Shown here in pieces: positions 17,784 through 29,000 of a DNA stretch of 64,000 nt. The notes beneath the pieces are model-generated. The model worked only from the letters and a program-made list of their open reading frames with translations, made no database searches and was not told where the DNA came from. The translations under genes were made by a program, and so were the position numbers. Numbering within the stretch: the first letter of the stretch is position 1; every line of letters starts with the position of its first letter. The DNA comes from Acidobacteriota bacterium (GTDB lineage Bacteria > Acidobacteriota > Blastocatellia > Pyrinomonadales > Pyrinomonadaceae): positions 62,001 to 126,000 of the forward strand of contig JADKBM010000013.1 in the NCBI GenBank assembly GCA_016715115.1, in the 5' to 3' direction.

Positions 17784-18506
17784 GTGAACTACGAAGAACA
17801 CGCGACAGCAGCGCTGAAGAATTTCGTCGCCAAAGACTCGGCGACGCGATACCGGCTTGTCGACGCGGTCGGCGAACTGAACGTCCAACGCGTGCTCGAC
17901 CTCGGTTGCGGGCCGGGACAGGAGCTGATCCCGTTTCTCGAGCGGACCGGCGCGTTTTGCGTCGGAATTGACATCGCGCCGGAACTCGGGAAGGTGACCG
18001 CCGGAACGTTCGCGGGTGAAAAGCGCGCCGGATTCGTGCGTTCGACCGGCGCGAGCCTGCCGTTTGCAGACGAGAGTTTCGACGTCGTGCTTTGCCGCGT
18101 GGCGCTCCCGTATATGAACAACCGCGATACGATCGCCGAAACTGCGCGGGTTTTGAAGCCGAACGGCGTCTTTTTGCTGAAGACCCACGCGCCGCGATTC
18201 TATCTCGCGATGATTCGCGAACGTTTGTCGTCGCTTGATCCGAAGATGCTCGCATATCCGCTGATCTGTTTGACCGCGAGTCTCTGGCATTCGGCGACCG
18301 GGCGGCAACTTGAAACCGGATTCTGGCGCGGCAAGGAGATCTTTCAAACAGAAGCGTTTCTTGAAAGAGAGTTTGCGCGCAACAATATGCGGATCGACGG
18401 CCGTCTCGACGACGACAATCCGCTTTCGCCTTCGTACCGCGTCGTCAAATCCGCCGCGAATGCGTTTGCCTTGCTGAACATGCTTGGCGTGTCACTTGCG
18501 ATCTGA
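17784..18506 (+). CDS. Class I SAM-dependent methyltransferase
   Basis: The protein has 240 residues from the GTG at 17784; an upstream frame overlapping asnB is less likely. Motif I is VLDLGCGPGQE (about residue 35), then GIDIAPE, SLPFADESFDVVLC and LKPNGVFLLKTH, giving a complete Methyltransf_11/25 fold. The end is not conserved. It lies between asnB and the deacetylase-like gene, so O- or N-methylation of a glycan is likely. Confidence 0.85.
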   Translation: MNYEEHATAALKNFVAKDSATRYRLVDAVGELNVQRVLDLGCGPGQELIPFLERTGAFCVGIDIAPELGKVTAGTFAGEKRAGFVRSTGASLPFADESFDVVLCRVALPYMNNRDTIAETARVLKPNGVFLLKTHAPRFYLAMIRERLSSLDPKMLAYPLICLTASLWHSATGRQLETGFWRGKEIFQTEAFLEREFARNNMRIDGRLDDDNPLSPSYRVVKSAANAFALLNMLGVSLAI

Positions 18507-18508
18507 AA

Positions 18509-19657
18509 ATGTCCGATCTAACTCAAAAACTCATCTGGAATCTGCCGTGGCTCGCGCGCTATCCGCTCGAGCGCGCGGCGAACTTCCTGCGGCGCACGGC
18601 GTTCGAGAAGAAGCACATTGTTTTTACCGTTGCGAATCATTTCGAACCGGCGTGGAGTCCGGACGGCGCGCTCGATATCGACGCCCAGCGGCGCCGGCTC
18701 GACGAATGGCACGTCTTGGCACGCCGCACGGGCGAAGCGTTGCGCGATGCCGACGGCACGAAGTTTCGGCACACGAATTTTTATCCGGCCGAGCAATATG
18801 ACCGCGTGATCCTCGAGAAGATGGCCGGGCTTCAGGCCGACGGACTCGGCGAAACCGAGATTCATCTGCATCACGGCGTTGCGGCGCCCGACAACTCTGC
18901 GAATCTGCGTCGGGTTCTCACCGATTTTCGGGATTGTCTCGCCGACGAACATCGTTTGCTTTCGCGTCTTGACGGCAATGGAATCCCGCGCTGGGCCTTT
19001 GTCCACGGCAATCTCGCGCTCGCAAACTCAAGCGGAGGAAGGTTTTGCGGCGTCGATGACGAAATGGAGATCCTCGATGAGACCGGTTGTTACGCCGATA
19101 TGACGCTGCCGTCCGCACCCGAGCAGTCTCAGATACCGGTCATCAACAAGATCTACGAGTGCGGCCTTCCGCTCCACGAAAAGTCGCCGCACAGACGCGG
19201 AAAGCCGGTCGGAACCGGCGCGCGTTCGCTGCAGTTTCCGCTGATCTTCCAGGGTCCGCTGGTTTTTAACTGGACCCGACGGATCAAGGGCATCCCGGTT
19301 CCGCGAATCGAGGATGGCGCGCTCGTCGCGAATCAGCCGATGGACCTTGCGCGTTTCGAGCGTTGGAAAAACGCGAATGTCACGGTTCGCGGCCGGAGCG
19401 ATTGGATCTTCGTCAAACTCTACTGCCACGGATTCTTCGATTACGACCAGTCGGCGTGCATCGGCGACGGCGCACGCGCTTTCTTTGAATCGATCATTGA
19501 AAACGGCGAAAGGTCCGGCGATTATAAGGTTTACTTCGCATCGGCGCGCGAAGCGGTGAATATGGTGCTGGCGGCGGTCGATGGAAAAAGCGGTTCACCG
19601 GGCGATCATCGCGATTATCGATTGAAGACGATTATGAACGAACGCGGAAAAAACTAG
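18509..19657 (+). CDS. Polysaccharide deacetylase-like protein (NodB-related, tentative)
   Basis: The protein has 382 residues and no signal peptide. HIVFTVANHFEP (about residues 35-46) and EIHLHHG (about 117-123) stand where NodB-fold proteins have their metal-binding Asp-Asp and HxxxH sites. HGNLALANS and CGVDDEMEILDETG follow, as in exopolysaccharide-associated deacetylase homologues. The classical TFDD is altered to NHFE, so activity may differ or be lost. It starts 2 nt after the methyltransferase stop. I am fairly sure of the fold and unsure of the reaction. Confidence 0.5.
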   Translation: MSDLTQKLIWNLPWLARYPLERAANFLRRTAFEKKHIVFTVANHFEPAWSPDGALDIDAQRRRLDEWHVLARRTGEALRDADGTKFRHTNFYPAEQYDRVILEKMAGLQADGLGETEIHLHHGVAAPDNSANLRRVLTDFRDCLADEHRLLSRLDGNGIPRWAFVHGNLALANSSGGRFCGVDDEMEILDETGCYADMTLPSAPEQSQIPVINKIYECGLPLHEKSPHRRGKPVGTGARSLQFPLIFQGPLVFNWTRRIKGIPVPRIEDGALVANQPMDLARFERWKNANVTVRGRSDWIFVKLYCHGFFDYDQSACIGDGARAFFESIIENGERSGDYKVYFASAREAVNMVLAAVDGKSGSPGDHRDYRLKTIMNERGKN

Positions 19658-19740
19658 AATTCAAAAGGCTTTAGAAGTTTCTATGGAACGAACCTGATCA
19701 ACGATCGAATCGTCACGCGTCCGACGCGTGTTCTGAATTT

Positions 19741-22197
19741 ATGGTCAATCCGATAGATACGCTCAAAAAATTGAAGGGTCGCAGCTGGACCGAACTCCGT
19801 GCACGGAGCGAGCAGGCCCTCTCCGTCTATTCCGAACAGATCGGAATCGGCGCGAAACTGCCTTCGGACCGTGAGTTCGCCCAGCTTCTTAATCGCGCGC
19901 ATTTCGGCAAGGGCAAGATCACACCGGAGATTCTCTTTGAGCGTTTCTTCGAAATGTCGGCCGATCGTTTCTTCCCGTCATTTCTTGATACCGCGCGGAC
20001 GACGCAATTGTTCCGCGACAATTTCCGCGGAAAGCCGGTCGCGCATATCATCGAGCGCGCGGAGAAGATAATCGAAGGCAAGTTCGATCTTCTCGGCTAT
20101 CTCAATCTCGATTTCGGGACCGCTATCGACTGGCATTACGAACCCGTCTCCGGCAAACATCTTCCGCTCAAACACTGGAAGCAGTTTGACGAACTCGATT
20201 CGGAAGAATCGGGCGACAAGAAGATCATTTGGGAGATCAATCGCCACCAGCATTTCTTCACGCTCGGCGTTGCCTATCAACTGACCGGCGAGGAACGCTA
20301 CGCGGCGACGTTCGCGCGGCATCTTGAAAGCTGGATGGCGCAGAATCCGCCCGGATACGGCGTCAATTGGATGAGCAGCCTCGAGGTCGCGTTCCGTTCG
20401 ATCTCGTGGATCTGGTCCTTTCACTTCTTTCGCGGATCGCACAGTCTGACGCCCGAATTGTTTCAAGAAGCTCTGAAGTTTCTCTATCAGCACGGCCGCC
20501 ATCTCGAAAAGTATCTGTCGACCTACTACAGCCCGAACACTCACTTGACGGGCGAGGCGCTCGGGTTGTTTTATCTCGGGACACAGCTCGGCATTTTCGA
20601 ACGTGCCGAGAAATGGCGCGCGCTCGGTGAGGAGATCCTTGTCTCGCAACTCGACCGGCAAGTTCAGGAGGATGGCGTCTATTTCGAACAATCGACCTGG
20701 TATCAACGCTATACCGCGGATTTCTACACGCATTTTCTGATCCTTCAGGCGCTCAGCGGAACGCAATGCGAGGACGAATTGCAGCAGAACATCGAAACAA
20801 AGGTGCAGTCGATGTTCAGCTATCTGATGCATATAACGCGACCCGACGGCACGACGCCGATCATCGGCGACGACGACGGCGGACGTTGCTTGCCGCTCAG
20901 TTCTTCGGCCAGCAACGATTTTCGTGGATCGCTTGCGACCGCGGCGGTTCTCTTCGATCGAGGCGACTACAAGTTCACGGCCCGCGACCTGACCGAAGAG
21001 ACTCTCTGGCTCCTCGGCGAGGATGGAGTCGACGCTTTTGTGAATCTTCACGCCTCGCGACCGAGACAGACCTCGCGCGCGTTCGCGAACGGCGGCTATT
21101 TTCTGATGCGTGACGGTTGGGAACCGACCGACAACTATCTGCTTGTCGACGGCGGCGAGGTCGGCGCGCTTTCCGGCGGTCACGGACATTCGGATGCGCT
21201 CGCGATCGAAGCCGCGATCGGCGGTAAAACGCTGCTCGTCGACTCCGGAACCTACACGTATCACGAGTCGGCCGAACTCCGGAACTATTTCCGGACGACG
21301 GCGGCGCACAACACGCTGATGATCGACGATCGTTCGCAGAGTGAGCCCGGAGGCAAGTTCTCGTGGAAATCACGCGCGAATACGACGGTTCACTCGTGGA
21401 TCGCCGAGGAACGGTTCGACTTTTTCGAAGGTTCGCACGACGGTTACGAACGGCTCGACGAACCGGCGACGCATCGCCGGAGCATTCTCAATCTCAAGAA
21501 CGACTACTGGATCATGCGCGATTACGTCGAGACGTCCGGAACGCACGATTACGCGCTGAATTTCCACTTCAACAAAGAGACCAATCCGTCGATCGAGGAT
21601 ACGGAAAGCGGTGTTTTATGCGTCGGCGAGACCCCGGCCAAAGGAGACGGCTGGCGCCTGTTCACATTCGGCGACAACGGCGGCTGGCAGCGGAAAGAAA
21701 GCTGGATCTCGGACAATTACGGCAAACGCGTCAACGCGCCGTTTCTGCGTTATGTCTCTAAGGGCACTGGCGCGCAGGAGTTCTTCACGTTCTGCCTCCC
21801 GGCCGACGCCGGATTCGCAAAGCCCGAGATCTTCGAGACGACCGTCGCCGGCGGCCGCGCGTTCGTCATCAATTATCGCGGTTATTGGGACGTCTTCGTC
21901 TTTGCGGACGAGTACGACCAGATCGTGCGAACCGAACTTTTCAGCACGAATTTCAGATTCTGCTGGGCTCGACTCGGTCAGGGCGAGCAGATTCCCGAAG
22001 AATTCGTGATGGTCGGCGGGACGAATTTTGCGCTCGGAAGCCGTGAGGTGATCAATTATCCGACCGAACTCAAGTTCGCCGTCGCGCGCCGTCTCGGAAC
22101 ACGCCTCAACGTCCGCACGAGCGAGAGCATCTTCAGCGTTTCGCTGCCGCAAAAAAAGCCCTCGACATTCATTCTCAAAAGCCCCGATTTCTCGTAG
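19741..22197 (+). CDS. Heparinase II/III family protein
   Basis: The protein has 818 residues. The N-terminal half (about residues 60-400) is the alpha-toroid domain, with TLGVAYQLTGEERYAATF and WMSSLEVAFRSISWIW. The second half is the Hepar_II_III beta-sandwich, with GGHGHSDALAIE, LLVDSGTYTYHES and YFRTTAAHNTLMID; the conserved His and Tyr residues of lyases are present. No signal peptide is visible. Such genes are standard in exopolysaccharide loci, where they cleave or edit uronic-acid-containing glycan. It is the last gene before the toxin island. Confidence 0.88.
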   Translation: MVNPIDTLKKLKGRSWTELRARSEQALSVYSEQIGIGAKLPSDREFAQLLNRAHFGKGKITPEILFERFFEMSADRFFPSFLDTARTTQLFRDNFRGKPVAHIIERAEKIIEGKFDLLGYLNLDFGTAIDWHYEPVSGKHLPLKHWKQFDELDSEESGDKKIIWEINRHQHFFTLGVAYQLTGEERYAATFARHLESWMAQNPPGYGVNWMSSLEVAFRSISWIWSFHFFRGSHSLTPELFQEALKFLYQHGRHLEKYLSTYYSPNTHLTGEALGLFYLGTQLGIFERAEKWRALGEEILVSQLDRQVQEDGVYFEQSTWYQRYTADFYTHFLILQALSGTQCEDELQQNIETKVQSMFSYLMHITRPDGTTPIIGDDDGGRCLPLSSSASNDFRGSLATAAVLFDRGDYKFTARDLTEETLWLLGEDGVDAFVNLHASRPRQTSRAFANGGYFLMRDGWEPTDNYLLVDGGEVGALSGGHGHSDALAIEAAIGGKTLLVDSGTYTYHESAELRNYFRTTAAHNTLMIDDRSQSEPGGKFSWKSRANTTVHSWIAEERFDFFEGSHDGYERLDEPATHRRSILNLKNDYWIMRDYVETSGTHDYALNFHFNKETNPSIEDTESGVLCVGETPAKGDGWRLFTFGDNGGWQRKESWISDNYGKRVNAPFLRYVSKGTGAQEFFTFCLPADAGFAKPEIFETTVAGGRAFVINYRGYWDVFVFADEYDQIVRTELFSTNFRFCWARLGQGEQIPEEFVMVGGTNFALGSREVINYPTELKFAVARRLGTRLNVRTSESIFSVSLPQKKPSTFILKSPDFS

Positions 22198-22425
22198 ACG
22201 CGCTAGCCATTTGCGATTTGCGAATGCCGATTTGCGATTGGTCGGAATCAAACAGCGATCCGTACGGGTTGTTGATCCGATGTCACGCGTGAGCGGTCAG
22301 CAATCGAAATGGTTTGGAGCCTTCGCCTGTTCAAAAGGCATCGCTACGCGATTCGGGTTCGGCGGACGGATCGTCGAACCCCGGCAATCCAAAATCCAAA
22401 ATCCGAAATCCAAAATCTAAAAGGG
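22198..22425. repeat. Period-7 element with separated arms, enclosing a dispersed CATCGCTACGCG repeat
   Basis: The left arm (22205-22243) has ATTTGCG words. The right arm (22385-22420) has AATCCAAA and AATCCGAA words, the reverse complement type. Between them CATCGCTACGCGATTCGG (22339-22356), followed by TTCGGCGGACGGATC, matches tandem copies at 49435 and 49473. The element marks the left edge of the toxin island. Confidence 0.65.
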
Positions 22426-22818
22426 TGGACGTAGGCGTTGCCCTGTTTCAAGATGCGCCCGATGCTCGTCCGGCGGGAAAAGGTTCGGAAATCCTGCCCG
22501 ACAACCGATTCGCCTTCGCAGATAAGATGGACTGATCGATACATTATGAGAAAGTAGTTGACCTTGTTCGGGGGATGGACAGATAAACACCTCAGTTCCG
22601 ACAAAATCCGGAGACGCCGAATGGCTATCCGATGAGCCTTGGGATGACCGGGGCGCTACAACTCGAATTTGGGGGCGCGTTCCCGTGCGACCGCGCATAT
22701 TGTAGAGGACTCGCAAGAGGTGAATGAGATGGCTCACCCGATCGGAATCAATTTGAATGAAGGAACTTCCACAGGTTTCGCGCGTCGCGTGAGCGCGATG
22801 CGAAGTGAATTTTGTATG

Positions 22819-22859
22819 ACGGCCGAAAGCGAAAGCAGCTTCGGCCGTTTTGTTGTTTG
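22819..22859 (+). terminator. Rho-independent terminator-like hairpin
   Basis: ACGGCCGAA (22819-22827) pairs with TTCGGCCGT (22840-22848), followed directly by TTTTGTTGTTT. No intact gene precedes it, so it may mark the end of a deleted gene or insulate the RHS gene. Confidence 0.7.
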
Positions 22860-22877
22860 AGCCGTTGAATCAGAAAA

Positions 22878-22909
22878 GCCCGGACGATAATTGGCTTTAT
22901 CGTCCGGGC
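22878..22909. promoter_or_regulatory. 13-bp perfect stem-loop upstream of the RHS gene
   Basis: GCCCGGACGATAA and TTATCGTCCGGGC are perfect inverted copies around the loop TTGGCT. On the minus strand it is followed by TTTTCT and would be a good terminator. On the plus strand it lies 125 nt before the RHS start and could act as a leader hairpin. Confidence 0.55.
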
Positions 22910-23034
22910 AGCTGGTTTATCAATTGAAACGGAACCGTCTCAAAGATGCACCGTGCAGACCGCATCTTAAGTCATTCCGTTTCCCCGTTCAAGAACGTCC
23001 GGCTTGCCGGGACGGTTCGTCGGAGGACAAAAGG

Positions 23035-26000
23035 ATGTTATCGAAGTCGTTTCGCAGTTCACTCAAACCGGCCCTTGTCAGATTCGCTGCAACCGTCATT
23101 CTCGCGGCTCTGACGACATCGACGTTTCCGTTATGGGATTTCGCAGCGGTTTCGGCGATGAGCGAAAGTTCGACACCGGCCGCGGCGGCGCCGAATGCGA
23201 CTCCACCCGAGCCGTTTATGGTCTCGGCCCCGGGTTCGATGACCGCGTCGATCGCGTCCGTGATCGGTTCGGCCGGCTCATTCCTCAACAAATCGCTGCT
23301 CGGGCTCGTCAGAGGGCCCCGCGTTCCGTTGGGGCTCGAACAGCCCGGGACGCAGCCGGTTCCGGCCGATCCCAATGCATTTTCACCGCCTCCGCCTCCG
23401 CAGCCCGCGGCGAGCGTCGATTTCGACTTCGATTTTGACGGCAAGGCCGACATCGCGCGGCGCCATCCTTCAAACTCGGAATGGAAAGTAAAGAACTCGA
23501 ACGGCGCCAACTACACGACGGCTACAGTGGGCTCATCATCGGCGACGATCGCGCCCGGAGATTTCGACGGCGACGACAAGACCGACATGGCCGTCTTCAG
23601 CGCCGGGACGTGGACGATCAGGAAGAGTTCGAACGGCCAGACCGAGACGGTCTCGTTCGGCGCCTCGGGCGACAGGCCGGTAGTCGGCGATTACGACGGC
23701 GACGACGTTTCGGACTGCGCCGTCTTCAGGCCCTCGACAAACACCTGGTGGATCAAACAAAGCACAAACGGCCAGACGGTTTCAAGCGCTTTCGGCGCGA
23801 CCGGCGACATCACCGCGCAGGGCGATTTCGACCGTGACGGCAAAACGGACGTCGCTGTTTTTCGGCCTTCGTCGGGCGACTGGCATGTTTCGGGATCGCA
23901 GAACGGCTATTTCACCTTCCATTGGGGGATCGCGTCCGACATTCCGGTTCCTGCCGATTACGACAATGACGGCAAGACGGACTTCGCCGTCTATCGCGGC
24001 ACCACCGGCGTCTGGTACGCCGCCAAGAGCGGGGATTCGAACAACTCCTATCTGACTGAGTTTTGGGGAAGCTACGGCGACCAGCCCGTTCCGGCCGATT
24101 ACGACGGCGACGGCAAGGCGGATTTCGCGGTCTGGCGGCCGACAAACGGCACCTGGTACATAGTCAACAGCGGAACGGCCAACTCGTACACCTATGAAAC
24201 GCTCGGCGTCGCCGGCGACACGGCCGTTTCTTCGGCGTATCTGAAACAGATCGGCGGCTACATCTACGGCTACGATTTCGCCAAGGTCCGGCTTTCTCCG
24301 AAAAACGCAACGGGCCGCAGCGACCTCTATTCACGGAACTTCGCCTGGGGAACCTCGCTTTTCGGTTTGCCGGGACGCGCCGGTCTCGACGCCGGTTTCG
24401 GGCTTTCCTACAACTCGCTCGTCTGGACCAAGGATCCGGCGACGAACACAATCGTTTTCAATGCCGACAATTCGAACCTGACACCCGGATTCCGTTTCGG
24501 ATTCCCGACAATCGAACCGGTCTACTATGACGCGACGACCCAGAAGTTCGCCTATCTGATGGTCACGCCCTCGGGCGGCCGAGCCGAGTTCCGGCAGACG
24601 ACCAATTCGAACATCTTCGAAACGGCCGATTCAAACTACGCCGAGCTCAAGATAAACGGAACGTCCGGCCCGAACGATCCGGCCGATCAACTGACGATCA
24701 CCGTCACCGGAACCGACGGCACGCGCGCCGATTATGAATGGAAGAACGGCGCCTACCGCTGCCAGAAGATCACCGACCGCAACGGCAACTACATCGCCAT
24801 CAACCATGACGCCAACGGACTTCTTCAAACCGTGACCGACACCCTCGGGCGCGTCGTTACGGTCAACTACAACAACGAATCTCTCCCGATCTCAGTCACC
24901 CAGACGTGGAAAGCGAACAACGGAGCCGGAAGTGATTTCACGCGCACCTGGGCTACGCTTTCCTATACGACGAAAGAGATCAATACCAACTTCAACGGGC
25001 TTTCGGTGATCGGTCCCGGCAACGGCTTTTCGCTCAAGGTGCTCGACAAAGTCACGTTCCCGACGGAAACCAACGGCACGGGGCCAAGCACCGCCTTCAG
25101 CTACAACTCATACGGACAGGTCTGGAAGATCACGAACAAGGCGGCCGACGGGCATCAGCTCAATGAAGTCAAGACGGATCTGGAGACACCTGGAACGGCG
25201 CCCGAAGATTGTCCGCGTTTCTCAAAAACCTGGTCAAAAACGGAAAACTTCAACATCGTCGGCGGAACCGAGCAGTTCATCGAGACCGAGATCAGAACTT
25301 ACCCCAATCAGACGTACGATCTCGGCGGCCACACCGGAACGGCAACAAGAATCGAAGTCGAAATGGCGGGGCATCCGCACGGCGCCGTCTCGAAAACGTG
25401 GGTCGGTTCATCCGGCTGGACGGAAGGCCTGACGATCGCCACCGAGGACTGGGCAAACAATGAACGAAAGCGCTGGACTTGGAACCAATGGACGCAGGAT
25501 GACACAAATGCTTCCTACATCACGAATCCGCGCGTCACCGCATCCGAGGTCGGCGACACATCGAACCGGAAGATCACGGAGATCGACTATCGTCTGATCC
25601 CCAACACGACGACCGCCGAATACGGACTGGTAAGCGAGGTCCGCGTCAAAGACGGGGCGACGAATTTCTTGCACAAGAAGTCGACAACCGCCTACAATCT
25701 TGATACGGCATACGTTTCGCGGAGAATCATCGGATTGCCGTCGAAAACGATTTCGTGGGGATACGATCAGTCGACCCTTCAATTGGAGAAGGTATCGGAG
25801 GTCGACTACTTTTACGACCAGGGAGACTTCAGCGATACGTCACTTGAGCAGAACATCACGAACGTCATCAGGCATGACAGCGCTTACGGCGCGTCGTTCA
25901 CGGTCGGACGCGGGAATCTGACATCGAGAAAACGCTACAGCGTTCCCGACTTGAACGAGTACATTCAGACGGAAACAAAATACAACATCGCCGGCGCTCC

Positions 26001-29000
26001 GGTCGCGCAAGTTTCGCCGTGGACGTCGACATCGACGCGGACTACGAAGATCGGTTACGCCGACAACTTCAATGACACCCCGACAACGCGCAACACCTAC
26101 GCTTATCCGACAAAACTCTACGATCCCGCCGGAAACTACTCTGAAGTCCAATATCGCTTCGATACGGGCGCGAACGTGATGGCAACGTCCCCGGCGCCGG
26201 CCGGGAACACGTACGGCAAGAAAACAACGCGCGGATATGACGATGTCGGCCGGATCGAACGGGAATCGCTCTGGAAGGACATTCAGGGAACGCTTCAGGA
26301 ATACAGTTACTCGAGGTTCGTGTATCCGGACTCGGGAATTCAGTCAAAGGTCTATTCGACCGTTGTCGACACAGACAACAACGGCGTCGGCAACACGGCC
26401 GACGAAGTCCTTTCCGAAACCTGGACCGACGGCGCGGGAAGGGTTAGACGAGCGCGAACGCCGATGACGTGGGATTCAAACGGCGCGACTCTCACCTGGT
26501 CGGGCGTACAGACCGAGTACGATATTCTCGGACAGGTGAAGCGCCAAAGCGTTCCGTCCGAGGTGAACTCAAGCTGGACGCTCCAGAACGAAGACGCAGC
26601 CCGCGGTGGCTGGCTGTGGAACTCCGCCGAGTACGACTGGAAAGGCCGGGTCACCCGAAACATCCCAAGCGATTCGACAGGTTCCGACGGTAAGGACCAA
26701 CTCATAACCTACGAGGGCTGCGGTTGCGCCGGCGGCGAAGTGACGACAATAAAGGGCGAGGATATCACCGAGACCGACTGGCAGGGAAACAATCCGAATA
26801 ACCTCGGAAGACGGACACAGAAGATTTACCGGGATATTTTGGGGCGGGTTGTAAAAACCGAGATTCTGAATTGGAACGACACAATTTACAACTCAACCAC
26901 GACGGTTTACAACGGGGCTGATAATCCGTTGCTATCCCGCCGATTTAAGGGTACGGCGGTTTTGAACAACGAACATCACACAACAAGCCTGACCTACGAT
27001 GGCTACGGACGGGTGAAGACGATTCATCGCCCGGAGCAAAACGCGGAATCCGAAACGAGCCGTGATTATTTCCCCGATGGAAATCTCGAATCCATAACCG
27101 ACGCTCGAGGGGCCAAGCAGACGCTCGCATTCAATTCAAGAGGGCTTCTTACGCAAGTCAGCTATTCGGTGCCGGCGAACTCAGGAATCGCAGTCACGCC
27201 AACAGCGAGTTTTTCGTATGACAATGCCGGCAACCGAATTGGAATGTCGGAAACAGGCGGCACCGGAAGTGCGAGTTACGACTACAACAGTCTTTCCCAA
27301 ATCGTTGCGGAAACCAGAACTTTCAGCGATTCCCTGCCGAACGCGCCGCTCAATGGGTACAAACTCGAATACACTTACGGGCTGTCTGGCGATTTGAAAT
27401 CGCTGAAAGACCCGTTTGGTCAGCAAATCAACTACACGAATGACCGCGTCGGGCGTTTGACGGCGATTTCGGGATCGACGTTCGGAAACGTAACGAACTA
27501 TCTTTTGTCGGCGCAATACCGGGCCTGGAATGCTCCGAAGCAAGTTACCTACGGGAACAACGTTTCATCGCAGGCGACGTTTGATAATCAGCTTCGGGTC
27601 AGCGATTTCACTTTGTCTGGCAACGCGACGCTTATGGATTGCAGCTATCAGTATTATCAAGACGGCACCCTGAAATTCATGGAGGACCGTCTTTCGGCGC
27701 AGGGGCACCGGTTGTTCCGGTACGATAATCTTTCGCGGGTCGTCGAAACGCGAACCGGCATCGAGGCTAAGGGGCAGGCGCCCGCGGATCCGCCACCCTC
27801 CGCACTGCTTTATCGCCAAGACTATACATTCAACGAATTCGGAAACCTGACCGCAAGATCGGGAATCTGGAAGCCGGGATCGAATTGCGGTCATGATGGG
27901 GACTTTCCGTTCAGCCATATCTATCAAAACAACCGCACGGTCGGCGATTACTACGACGCCGACGGGCGCCCGACGAACAAGGACGGGTTTTCCGAGGTGT
28001 ACGACTCGGCCGGACGCAACGTCAGGCATCTGCCGAATGACGGTGAATACGAATTGGACCGCGTTTACGATGGTGACGGACTTGAGGTGAAGAAGATCGA
28101 GAAGGTGTGGGATTTCGAGAACAATCAATGGAAAGAACCCACGCGGAAGTACTATATCCGTTCGACGGTCAAATCGGGTGAAATCATCACGGAAGTCGCG
28201 GGTGACGGCAAAAAGAGCCAGACATTCGTTTATGCCGGTGCCGATTTGTTGGCGAGGCAAACATTGAGTGACGACGCGGTACCGGTCGAGAGCGTGAAAT
28301 GGGAACATTGGGATCCGGCAAAGATCAGTCGGAGGACGACCGACAAAGACCGGAACTCTCCGAGTTTTTCCGGCGTTGAACTCGATCCGCTGAACAAGAA
28401 CGCTCTGTATTTCTGCCTGCCGCAGCAACCCGAACGGGGTCAGTATCTTCTGAACTCGCACGATTACCCGGGCGCATGGGCAGCAAGCGCGATGCAGTTC
28501 TGCAATTTCGGGGGACTGTTCGGCCCTTGCGATGTCGTCGAAGGCCTCGGCGGGAACTACTTTCCTTTCTACGGACGCAACGATCGGTTCGCGCAATTGC
28601 CGTTCGAAATCGGCCAGCGACCGTTGAGAAATCTCGACAATCCGATGGCGGTCGCCTATGACACATTTCACGAACTCTATTCCGGGGCTTTTCTCGGGAT
28701 GAGTGGCTACAATTACGCCGAAGGATCATCCAACAATTTCGTATCGAGCATTTACGGGTACGGCATGTCAGATTTGCATCGTTTGCTTGGGCAGCAAGCA
28801 ATCAAAAAGCTACCGAAAAGCCTTGCTGATCGCAAACAAAAATTGACGGACAAGGAGTTGGCTGACTTGAAGAGTGAGTTCGGGGACGCTCTTGGAATCA
28901 AGAACGGCGACGATTCGTGCGAGGATAAACTCAACGAACTGCTTGAAGCGCTTGGGTCGAAAACTACTTCAGTGAAGGATCTCGCTGATAGTTTCTTTGG

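Larger units (their letters stand above)
22426..23034. other. Intergenic region before the giant RHS gene
   Basis: No gene is supported in these 609 nt. They contain the hairpin GGTGA/TCACC (about 22718-22739), the terminator-like stem at 22819 and the strong 13-bp stem at 22878, listed separately. Short in-frame pieces could be remnants of deleted genes. Confidence 0.4.

Noticed and set aside
19978..21309. Minus-strand frame of 443 codons
   Set aside because: It is antisense to the heparinase II/III gene, Arg-rich and without motifs.
27565..28671. Minus-strand frame of 368 codons inside the RHS gene
   Set aside because: Shadow of the well-supported RHS frame; no ribosome binding site or domain.
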